A DNA stretch of 64,000 nt, taken from Candidatus Uabimicrobium amorphum (GTDB taxonomy: Bacteria > Planctomycetota > Uabimicrobiia > Uabimicrobiales > Uabimicrobiaceae). The stretch lies in the NCBI RefSeq assembly GCF_009002475.1, contig NZ_AP019860.1, positions 4,921,001 through 4,985,000 on the forward strand, given 5' to 3'. The notes beneath the pieces were generated by a model that saw only the letters and a program-made list of their open reading frames with translations, ran no database searches and was not told where the DNA came from. The translations under genes and the position numbers were made by a program. Shown here piece after piece: positions 26,515-34,554 of this stretch. Position 1 is the stretch's first letter. Every line of letters starts with the position of its first letter.

Positions 26515-28341
26515 ATGGATGCCAATGTTTCACGACAACAGCCAAATATAAATCCTTTGGAGATTCACAGCACCATTGTGCAAATTTTTGATGGTTACCA
26601 AAACGAGGAGGATTTTTATCATTCTCTTCTTGAGTTTGTGGCAACCCTGACAAATCCACGCGGTGTTTTTTTGCTAGAGTTGCGTAATAAGCAAGTCAAA
26701 ATTATGGCACAACAATTGGTGGAAAAAGAGAATGCTCATTGGCAATTGGTGCGTAAAGCCATCGTGAAAAGTGTGGAAAAATATAGTGGTAAAGAAGCTC
26801 ACGTGGGGAACTTGTCATTGCGTGGTCGTCAGTGGTATTTTGCCATTGCTCCCATTAGTACCACAAAAAAATTTTTGTGTCTTGTGGTTGAACTAGAAGA
26901 TGAAGAGCAACTTACTCCGTTTATTCTAATTTTGCAACTCATTGCGGGATATATTCCCTTTGCACACATAGGAGAACTTGCACAAAAAAAAGAGATCGTC
27001 GCCGAACGCGTAGCGGTCGCTATGGAGCTTGTCAACCATGCGATTCGCGAAGGTGATTTATACAAATCTTCGCAGAATGTCGTGGAAAAGTTGCAAAAGT
27101 ACTTACGATGTCAGTATGTGGCAATGGGGCTCATAAAAAATTGGGGAAGTCGCTTAATCGCGATATCCGATAGTAAAAAATTTGATCGGCGCAGCAATTT
27201 TGTAAAAAAAATAGAAGCGGCGATGCAAGAGGCCGTACGCGAAAAAAGAACGATTTTGTATCCGCTACCAAAAGATAGTCATACTTTACAAGTTGATGTA
27301 GCACACAAAGAGTTAAAGATTCAAACTGCCTGTGATTACATTATCACAGTTCCCATGTTTAATGACAAAGAACAGGTGTTTGCTGTGTGGATGTTTTTGT
27401 GGGAAGACCTTGCTCCACAACAACACGATATGAATCTAATTGAAACAATCACCCCTCATGTTGCCGATGTGATGTTTTTACTGAGAAACACACGGGGAAA
27501 TTTGATGATGCGCAGCGCGAAAAAGTGCGTCGCTGTCATGCAAAGATTAAAAACATGGGTGATCATTGCCGCTGTTTGTGCTACTCTTTGGGGAACACAG
27601 TTACCCTGGAATCATTATGTACGTGCAAAATCCCAAGTGGTCCCTTTAAAACGCCACTCGGTTGCTGCTCCTTTTGCGGGTATTTTGCAGTCGGCTTTTT
27701 GTAAGCCTGGAGATTTTGTCAAACGCAATCAATTACTCGCGAAGTTAGATGATCGCGAATTACGCTTGGAGTACATCGCGTTACAACAATCTCTTGCGGC
27801 GACAGACAAGAAGCTTTCTCTACTATTTGCACAAGAACAAATGGCGGATTACCATATTGCCAAAGTAGAAAAGAAAAAAAATGAGCAGCGACTACAACTT
27901 TTAGAGTATCGCCTGGGACATCTAGAGATTCGCGCACCACACAGTGGCATTTTGTTGCAAGGAGATTTACAGGATTTTATCGGAACACCTGTTTCATTGG
28001 GCGAAGTTCTTTTTGAAGTGGCATCGATTAGTGATTTAGTGATTGAGATGTCTGTAGATGAACGTGATGTTGGTTATGTGCGTTTGGATTGTCCCGCCGA
28101 GTTACGCGTTGATGCGTATCCAGATAAAGTTTGGAATAGTACGGTGCGGTATATTGCTCCTAGCTCCGAAATAAAAGACGGAGAAAATATTTTTGTTTGC
28201 GAAATGAATATGGGAAATAAGCACGAGAAGTTGTTGCCAGGAATGCGTGGTGAAGTAAAAATTCTTGTAGGTGAAGAACCTTTATGGTGGCTGTGGCTAC
28301 ATCGACCAATTGCGTGGTTTAAAACAAAAGTATGGTGGTAA
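26515..28341 (+). CDS. GAF-domain/transmembrane/HlyD adaptor fusion
   Basis: A 608-residue protein. The N-terminal cytoplasmic half has two GAF-like modules (about 18-140 and 165-325). A single membrane helix at about 346-365 (VIIAAVCATLWGTQL) is followed by an HlyD-like part: lipoyl half (VAAPFAGILQSAFCKPGDFVKRNQ), helical hairpin, second half (IRAPHSGILLQGDLQDFIGTPV) and barrel (SVDERDVGYV). It joins a possible small-molecule or signal sensor inside the cell to a periplasmic adaptor. It ends one base before the ATG of the M50-like gene. The GAF ligand cannot be read from sequence. The domain fusion is clear; signal-controlled export is inference. Confidence 0.85.
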   Translation: MDANVSRQQPNINPLEIHSTIVQIFDGYQNEEDFYHSLLEFVATLTNPRGVFLLELRNKQVKIMAQQLVEKENAHWQLVRKAIVKSVEKYSGKEAHVGNLSLRGRQWYFAIAPISTTKKFLCLVVELEDEEQLTPFILILQLIAGYIPFAHIGELAQKKEIVAERVAVAMELVNHAIREGDLYKSSQNVVEKLQKYLRCQYVAMGLIKNWGSRLIAISDSKKFDRRSNFVKKIEAAMQEAVREKRTILYPLPKDSHTLQVDVAHKELKIQTACDYIITVPMFNDKEQVFAVWMFLWEDLAPQQHDMNLIETITPHVADVMFLLRNTRGNLMMRSAKKCVAVMQRLKTWVIIAAVCATLWGTQLPWNHYVRAKSQVVPLKRHSVAAPFAGILQSAFCKPGDFVKRNQLLAKLDDRELRLEYIALQQSLAATDKKLSLLFAQEQMADYHIAKVEKKKNEQRLQLLEYRLGHLEIRAPHSGILLQGDLQDFIGTPVSLGEVLFEVASISDLVIEMSVDERDVGYVRLDCPAELRVDAYPDKVWNSTVRYIAPSSEIKDGENIFVCEMNMGNKHEKLLPGMRGEVKILVGEEPLWWLWLHRPIAWFKTKVWW

Positions 28342-28342
28342 A

Positions 28343-30463
28343 ATGAGTGTGCAAGCCGATGTTGCTGTTCAAGATCTAGAGAATTTATACCCGCGTATAC
28401 GCAACAATTTGACATTCACATTTCATATAATTAAAAGCGTAGCTTGTTATGTAATTGAAGATCCGGTCAATTCGCGCTACTATCGTGTGGGGGTAAATGA
28501 GTATAAATTTATTTCGTTATTAAATGGGCATCGATCTGTCGCAGAAGCGATGCGCATTATGGCCGACACCCTAGGCGAAGATGCATTGATGCAAAACGAG
28601 GTCGTACAAATTTTGCACTGGCTAGGCAGCGTAAAGCTTTTAGACACAAACCAACCTCATGAAGACGACAATATGCTGGGATTTTCAGCAGGTGTTGCCA
28701 AGTTACTTTTTCCCAAAGTACCCTTTGGTAACCCCAATAAGATTCTCGACAAAATGTTGCCGTTAGCGCGTCTATTTTTAGGTAAAGGATTTTTTGTCAT
28801 ATGGCTTGTGGTAGTATTGTATGCTATATATGTAGTTTTCAGTCAATGGTCCCACTTTGCTAGTACCGCCAATCGCATATTGAGTGTCAACAACTGGTGG
28901 CATTTGGCGCTAGTTTGGGTGGTATTAAAAATTATTCATGAATTGTGGCACGCTTTGGTGTGTAAATATCACAATGCCGACGTCCGCGAAACCGGAATTT
29001 TGTTTATCTTATTCATTCCCATGGGATACGTTGATGCCAGTAGTTGCTGGAATTTACCGTCCAAATGGAAAAGAATTCATGTGGCCTTTGCCGGGATGAA
29101 AATTGAATTGTTTATCGCGGCGGTCGCTGCCATAATTTGGAATGAAACTTCCGCAGGTGTTGTGAATCAAGTTTGCTATGAAATTGTGTTGATGGCGAGT
29201 TTGACGACGTTGTTCTTTAACGCAAATCCCCTAATGCGCTTCGACGGCTACTATGCTTTGGCAGATTATCTAGAAGAGGTAAATTTATATTCGCGAGCAC
29301 AGTATTATCTTAAGTATCTGGGGCGAAGATATTTACTTGGCATTACTTGCTCTTTTAGTGAGGCATCCATAAAAACACGGCTACTTTTATTTGTATACGG
29401 TGTTTGTGCATTTTTATGGAGAATTGTCATATATGCAAGTATCGCATTGGCAACAAGTTTATTGTTTTTGGGGGCAGGTATCGCTCTTAGTATACTATAC
29501 TTTTTCGTATTTGTTGTGTTGCCACTCGCAAAGTTATTTTATTATATGCTTTTTGGAAAAGGTCTGGAGAGACCTTCTTTATGGCGTTCAGCGATTATTA
29601 TTTGCGGTGTTGCCTATTTTATTCATGCTATTTTTTCTACATTGACTTGGGAGAAAAGTATTGAGACCTCGGGCATCGTAGTTTATCAAAAACAAGAGAC
29701 AATAAGGGTTTACTGTCCTGGATTTGTACGAAAAATGTATGTCAAAACCGGACAGTTTGTAAAGCGCGGGCAAAAATTGTTGCTTTTAGAAAATAAAGAA
29801 GCGCGCGCGGATTACGAACAACTGTTACTGGCCATAGAAGAAACAAATTTAAAAATACGCCAGTTCCGGCAACAAGACTTGGTAAAAGAAAAAATCGAAA
29901 AAGAAAAGCTAAAGTATTTGAAAAAACGACGTGTGGAACAGCGAAATTTGCTCGAAACTTTGACTCTTTACTCTCCTATTGACGGATTTATCGAAACGCG
30001 TCGTCTACATGACTTGGTTGGGGCATATTTGAAAACGGGTGACGAAGTGATGAATGTTTTTGATCCGAAAACAAAAGAACTTTTAATCGCCATTCACCAA
30101 GATGACATAGACGAATATCGGATACTTTTACGTCGCAATGATCTACATGTGTATATTCCTAGCATAGATAAGGAGTTCCAAGGGGAACTCGACAATATAA
30201 GTCCTACAGCGACAACAACGATTATACACCCGGCGTTGACCGCTGTGGGAGGAGGGGATATTGTTGTGCGAAACGATCCGCAAGGAAATTATCATTTTGT
30301 GGCGCCATACTTTCGCGCAGATATATTTCTACCGGCACATGGCGCTCTGAAATGCGGTCATCGCGGTTATGTACGTATTTATGGAAAACAAAAAACCATA
30401 GGCATGCATATTTACTATATTTTGGAAGACTGGGTACAAAACACTTGGAATCAAAATTCATAA
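28343..30463 (+). CDS. PqqD-like/M50 peptidase-like membrane protein with C-terminal HlyD domain
   Basis: A 706-residue protein from ATG 28,343, one base after the previous stop; an in-frame ATG at 28,271 lies inside the previous gene and is less likely. Residues about 25-102 resemble a PqqD-like winged-helix domain. A polytopic membrane region follows, with HELWH (199-203) and NANPLMRFDGYYALAD (D301), the zinc ligands of M50 site-2-type proteases. More membrane helices run to about 450. The C-terminal part has HlyD lipoyl halves (CPGFVRKMYVKTGQFVKRGQ; LYSPIDGFIETRRLHDLVG) around a helical hairpin. It could act as the inner-membrane hub of the export apparatus, joined to an adaptor, with or without proteolysis. 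The catalytic residues are intact. Confidence 0.88.
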   Translation: MSVQADVAVQDLENLYPRIRNNLTFTFHIIKSVACYVIEDPVNSRYYRVGVNEYKFISLLNGHRSVAEAMRIMADTLGEDALMQNEVVQILHWLGSVKLLDTNQPHEDDNMLGFSAGVAKLLFPKVPFGNPNKILDKMLPLARLFLGKGFFVIWLVVVLYAIYVVFSQWSHFASTANRILSVNNWWHLALVWVVLKIIHELWHALVCKYHNADVRETGILFILFIPMGYVDASSCWNLPSKWKRIHVAFAGMKIELFIAAVAAIIWNETSAGVVNQVCYEIVLMASLTTLFFNANPLMRFDGYYALADYLEEVNLYSRAQYYLKYLGRRYLLGITCSFSEASIKTRLLLFVYGVCAFLWRIVIYASIALATSLLFLGAGIALSILYFFVFVVLPLAKLFYYMLFGKGLERPSLWRSAIIICGVAYFIHAIFSTLTWEKSIETSGIVVYQKQETIRVYCPGFVRKMYVKTGQFVKRGQKLLLLENKEARADYEQLLLAIEETNLKIRQFRQQDLVKEKIEKEKLKYLKKRRVEQRNLLETLTLYSPIDGFIETRRLHDLVGAYLKTGDEVMNVFDPKTKELLIAIHQDDIDEYRILLRRNDLHVYIPSIDKEFQGELDNISPTATTTIIHPALTAVGGGDIVVRNDPQGNYHFVAPYFRADIFLPAHGALKCGHRGYVRIYGKQKTIGMHIYYILEDWVQNTWNQNS

Positions 30464-30501
30464 GGTGTTGTACATGACACCGTTGTAAACGGAGGAAAAA
30501 A

Positions 30502-32292
30502 ATGCATAAATTTTTTTATTATTCACTTCTTGCCCTTATCATCGTCGGTTGTACACCTTATGGCTCTCCAAAAGAAGAAGTTCAACCGGTTCAAGAGTAT
30601 CGTGAGGAATTGACGGAAGACTATGTAGAACGCGTGAATAACAAATATAAAGAGCCAGAGAAAAAACAAAAGCCACAGCAAAAACAACAGCAAGTTGACA
30701 TAAAACCCAACAGAGACTCCCTCGTCGACATACACAAATTGTGGTGGTATAAAAAAATGCACAGTGAAGAGTCGAAAAAGGCGCCTGTAACTCTAAAAGA
30801 TCTTTATGTCAAAACTCTAAATCATTCAAATCAGGTAAAGGTTTTTTCCGATATACCCATTATACGTAGTACGGGTATACAAGAGGCCGAAGGGGAGTTT
30901 GATCCTGTCATCTATGCGGAAGGCGGATATAATCGCGTGAATGAACCTGTGGGAAATGTCTTAAAAACAGGCGATGACAATGACTTCAAGGAAAATGAGT
31001 TGTATTTTGAAGCAGGTATTAAAAAGAAATTTTCCCCCGGGACCGAGGTTCAAGTAAGTGAAAAATTGCAGAGAATTCAAAATAACTCGGAGTTTACAGA
31101 TCCAAACCCGCAGTCAATAGCGACGCTGTCGGTTAGTATTATTCAGCCGTTACTACGTGGCGCAGGTATCGAGTATAATGAAAGTTTGTATCGTTTGGCA
31201 AAGATTGATTCGAAGATTGCCAAAAAAGAATTTAAACGCCAGCTCGAAACGCATCTTTTAGAAGTAACACGCGCATATTGGGCACTTTATCTCGCACAAG
31301 CAAGTTTAACATTGCGTCGGGAAATGGTAAAAAATATCGAAGATATCAATCGTGAGATAAAACAGCGCAGTGAACTTGATGCACTACAGAGCGAAATATA
31401 TCACACCGAGTCAGCTTTGGCATTTCATCGCGCACGTATTATTCGTGCGGAAACAGTGGTGAAAAACTCCAGAGATCGTTTGTTGACTTTAATAAATGAT
31501 CCGCAATACATATATGATAGCGATACTTTGGTACTCGGAGACATTCCATTTACCAAATGGAATGATATCGAGCTAAAAAAATCACTCTTGCAATCGATGA
31601 GAAATCGTCCTGAGTTAGAACAGGCATACTTACAAATACGCGCTTCTACCATTCGTTTAAATATGACAAAGAATGAATTACTTCCTATCTTAGATGGTAT
31701 TGTTGAGTTTGCTTTTACCGGATTGCGCGCCGAAAATGATATGGGCGGAGCAATAGGTGACCAGTTTGCAGGTGGAGATCCGGGGGCACGATTCGGCTTT
31801 CGGTTCGAGTACCCCATATGGAACCGCAAGGCACGAGCACGACATACGCGCCGCCAGGTGGAAAAGCGCCAACTCATTAACCAGTTCAAAACGACGATGG
31901 AAAATGTGCTGTTTGAAGTAAAAGTTTCTATTCGTGAGGTAGAAACCACATACCAAGAATTTTTAGCGCGGCAAAAAGCTTTTGTTGCGGCACAAAAAGA
32001 GATAAATGCGCTGAAGAATCGCCGTGTTTTAGAAACTGTTTTGCAGGGAAATAAAGGTGTGAGTAGTTTCTTGCAAGCGTTACTGCAGTCGCAAAATAAC
32101 TATCTGGAAACACAATTTCAGCTAGTCAAATCTATGATCGATTATAATTTAGCGATTACAAATTTGAAGCGTTCTGAAGGAACTTTCCTATCGTTTGAAA
32201 ATATTGAAACTGTCATTGAAGAAGACGAAAATGGTTTGCCAATGTGGCGCACGGTCATCAATAGCTATGAAGATAAGTACACTTCAAAATAG
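30502..32292 (+). CDS. TolC-like outer-membrane channel lipoprotein 2
   Basis: A 596-residue paralogue of the gene at 24,301. The signal peptide ends IVGC (Cys17), followed by TPYG and a Lys/Gln-rich linker with a QKQQQ run. The OEP/TolC body spans about 200-570. It lies 38 bases after the M50/HlyD gene behind a GGAGG ribosome-binding site. Two channel paralogues flanking two adaptor genes suggest either hetero-oligomeric channels or two substrate routes. Confidence 0.9.
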   Translation: MHKFFYYSLLALIIVGCTPYGSPKEEVQPVQEYREELTEDYVERVNNKYKEPEKKQKPQQKQQQVDIKPNRDSLVDIHKLWWYKKMHSEESKKAPVTLKDLYVKTLNHSNQVKVFSDIPIIRSTGIQEAEGEFDPVIYAEGGYNRVNEPVGNVLKTGDDNDFKENELYFEAGIKKKFSPGTEVQVSEKLQRIQNNSEFTDPNPQSIATLSVSIIQPLLRGAGIEYNESLYRLAKIDSKIAKKEFKRQLETHLLEVTRAYWALYLAQASLTLRREMVKNIEDINREIKQRSELDALQSEIYHTESALAFHRARIIRAETVVKNSRDRLLTLINDPQYIYDSDTLVLGDIPFTKWNDIELKKSLLQSMRNRPELEQAYLQIRASTIRLNMTKNELLPILDGIVEFAFTGLRAENDMGGAIGDQFAGGDPGARFGFRFEYPIWNRKARARHTRRQVEKRQLINQFKTTMENVLFEVKVSIREVETTYQEFLARQKAFVAAQKEINALKNRRVLETVLQGNKGVSSFLQALLQSQNNYLETQFQLVKSMIDYNLAITNLKRSEGTFLSFENIETVIEEDENGLPMWRTVINSYEDKYTSK

Positions 32293-32309
32293 GAGTCAAA
32301 AATCAAAAC

Positions 32310-32337
32310 TAGGGCGTGTCATCAATGACCTGCCCTA
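32310..32337. terminator. Hairpin between convergent TolC-like and HPt-REC-kinase genes
   Basis: TAGGGC pairs with GCCCTA, and inside it GTCAT with ATGAC, separated by a two-by-two internal loop. No long T-run follows on either strand. It probably serves as a terminator for both convergent genes. Confidence 0.65.
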
Positions 32338-34536
32338 ATTATTGCCATCGAGATTTTGCGGGAAAATTCTTTTTGTTTTGCGGTTTACTATGGAGGGAGA
32401 TGCAAAATTTTCTAGCACTTCATCGATGTGTTGGATGAGTTCATCAACTGTATTGTGGCGATACTTCAGTTCTTTACTCATCATTTTTTGTACAAGTTGG
32501 GAAACTTGCTGGGGAATGAGAATGTTTTTTTTCCTTGGATCAGGAGTGGCAAACAATCGTTGCTGCATAACATCTATCGGAGTGTTTCCCGTAAAGGGAA
32601 CCTCTCCGGTTAACATATGATACATCGTGGCTCCCAAACAATATATATCGCTGCGAATATCGATATTACTTTGATATATTTGTTCGGGGGACATATAGTA
32701 TGGCGTTCCCAACACGACACCTACTGTGGTAAGTGAACACGGACGTTGTGTTGTTTTTAGTATGCCGAAGTCAATGAGTTTTGTGACATTATCTTCGGTA
32801 ATAATAATGTGTTCTGGCTTTATATCGCGATGCACCACACCTTTACTTTCCATGTATTTTAAAGCTTCCGCAATTGACCTGGCGATAGACAAACAAACTT
32901 TGGGGGATATTTGTCCACTTAATTCAATCATTTCCATCACCGAAGTTCCTGGGAGATACTCCATGACAATGTAGCATATTTTGCGACTTTGGAAGTAATC
33001 ATATCCTTTGATTAAGTTCGGATGGTTTAAATTGATGATGGTTTCCGCCTCTTGTAAAAAACGCATAGAGTCTTTAATATTGGCGGTATACTCGGGAGAT
33101 AGTACTTTTACAACAACTCTTTTTTTGCTGTCGTTTTCGCGGGCAATATAGGTGACGGACATTCCTCCGCGCCCCATCACTTCTTCTATGGTATACGAGT
33201 TCCCTTTTGTTCCTGGAATAATTGTATTCCTAGGAATATCGCTGGTTTCCGGAAGTTGTTTTATATCACCAATTTCTTTTTCCAACTGTTTAATTTTGAT
33301 TTCTAAGTCGACAAGGGTGGATTGCGCTTTTTTTACTTCTTGCTCTTTCGAATTGACTTGCGAAATAAATTTTTGGCGATTTAAACGTACCGAGCTATGT
33401 TGTACCTTTGAATCTTTGAATTGTAGCCATACGCGAATGAGTTTTACCAATATATCGGCGGAGACTGGTTTGGTAATGAAGTCGTCGCCATACTGCATCG
33501 CTTGGAATTGTTTATCTGTTTGTGTTTCTGAAGATATAAAAATGATGGGGGTGTTTTTATGTTGGCGGATTTCACGAATCTCTCGTGCAATAAAAATAGC
33601 ATCGTTATCACCAAAGTGTAAGTCCATTAAAATGATATCCGGTTTAAAAGAAATTACCGATGTAATCGCTTGTTGATGATCTGTTGCCGCCTCTGTTTTT
33701 AAACCGAATGTCTTTAGAAGTAACGAGTAAAATGTAGCGCAAGCGGTGTCGCTGTCCACAACTAAAATGCGTGGTATGGCTTTTTTTTCAGGGCACAGTT
33801 CTTCGATGGCTTGTTGCAGTTTTTCAGAATCTAACGGCTTGGTAAGTGCAACACTGCCTATTTTGGCAATTTTTAGCTGTAGGGCAAAGTGGCTACTTTC
33901 TATAATGAACAGTGTGGGAATTGTGCAGTTTTTAATGATTTTATTTTGGGCAATTTTTTCGGCAATTGGAAAGTCTTCTTTTGCATCTAATATATTAAAT
34001 ACAACACATCTCGGTATGTACAACTCCAAAGATTCCAGTAAATCTTTTTCGCAATTAAATACCTTACAATTGAGATTTTTTTCTATGTCTAAGTTTGTGA
34101 CCTCTGGTGTATTTTGATAAATAAATACTGTGGTGTAGTCTTCCCCATGGTCTTGTAGATGATGATTCTCAATCTCTACTTCTTCGAGGCTTTCTATCTT
34201 GCTTAAAATTTTACGTTTAATTTCGCCAATGTAAACATGTACTTGCGTTTTTTGTAGAGGCATGCACTTTTTTTGAGAGTTTATTTTTTTGAAGATATAT
34301 ATAAGCTCTTTTAAACTATCATTCAACTCTTGGTAATTGAAGACATTACAGTTTTGTTTTATTCCAATAAATTGCTTTTGCACTTCATACCACTGCTCTT
34401 GGCTCCAATCCTTATCACAGATATCCCGCCAAATAAATTCTATTTCTGCAATTGCCGTAGGCAATTGTCTCAGAAAAGAATGAGATAGTTTTAGTAGTTG
34501 CTTGTTAAAGTTATTGGTCATTTGTTTTGTGCACAC
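32335..34536 (-). CDS. Degenerate HPt-REC-REC-Ser/Thr kinase hybrid
   Basis: A 733-residue soluble protein. Residues about 15-90 have the look of an HPt four-helix domain, but its usual phospho-histidine segment reads FIGIKQNCN, with no His. Residues about 135-248 form a receiver-like domain lacking the Asp but keeping TKP (232-234). Residues 255-372 are a complete receiver: D261/D263, phospho-acceptor D305, S335 and K356. A coiled coil spans about 390-425. A Hanks-type kinase (about 448-715) has GRGGMS (455-460), K477, HRDIKPEH (569-576), DFG (589-591) and GTPYYMSPEQ. It likely connects two-component phosphorylation to Ser/Thr phosphorylation. It is the last gene of a three-gene minus-strand operon. 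Confidence 0.9.
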   Translation of the reverse strand: MCTKQMTNNFNKQLLKLSHSFLRQLPTAIAEIEFIWRDICDKDWSQEQWYEVQKQFIGIKQNCNVFNYQELNDSLKELIYIFKKINSQKKCMPLQKTQVHVYIGEIKRKILSKIESLEEVEIENHHLQDHGEDYTTVFIYQNTPEVTNLDIEKNLNCKVFNCEKDLLESLELYIPRCVVFNILDAKEDFPIAEKIAQNKIIKNCTIPTLFIIESSHFALQLKIAKIGSVALTKPLDSEKLQQAIEELCPEKKAIPRILVVDSDTACATFYSLLLKTFGLKTEAATDHQQAITSVISFKPDIILMDLHFGDNDAIFIAREIREIRQHKNTPIIFISSETQTDKQFQAMQYGDDFITKPVSADILVKLIRVWLQFKDSKVQHSSVRLNRQKFISQVNSKEQEVKKAQSTLVDLEIKIKQLEKEIGDIKQLPETSDIPRNTIIPGTKGNSYTIEEVMGRGGMSVTYIARENDSKKRVVVKVLSPEYTANIKDSMRFLQEAETIINLNHPNLIKGYDYFQSRKICYIVMEYLPGTSVMEMIELSGQISPKVCLSIARSIAEALKYMESKGVVHRDIKPEHIIITEDNVTKLIDFGILKTTQRPCSLTTVGVVLGTPYYMSPEQIYQSNIDIRSDIYCLGATMYHMLTGEVPFTGNTPIDVMQQRLFATPDPRKKNILIPQQVSQLVQKMMSKELKYRHNTVDELIQHIDEVLENFASPSIVNRKTKRIFPQNLDGNN

Positions 34537-34554
34537 TTCTTCAGAATAGTAAAT

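Noticed and set aside
28271..28342. Start at 28,271 for the M50/HlyD protein
   Set aside because: It lies within the preceding gene; the ATG at 28,343 fits the one-base junction.
32310..32337. Insertion sequence end
   Set aside because: No transposase gene and no flanking duplication are seen; the fold fits a terminator between convergent genes.
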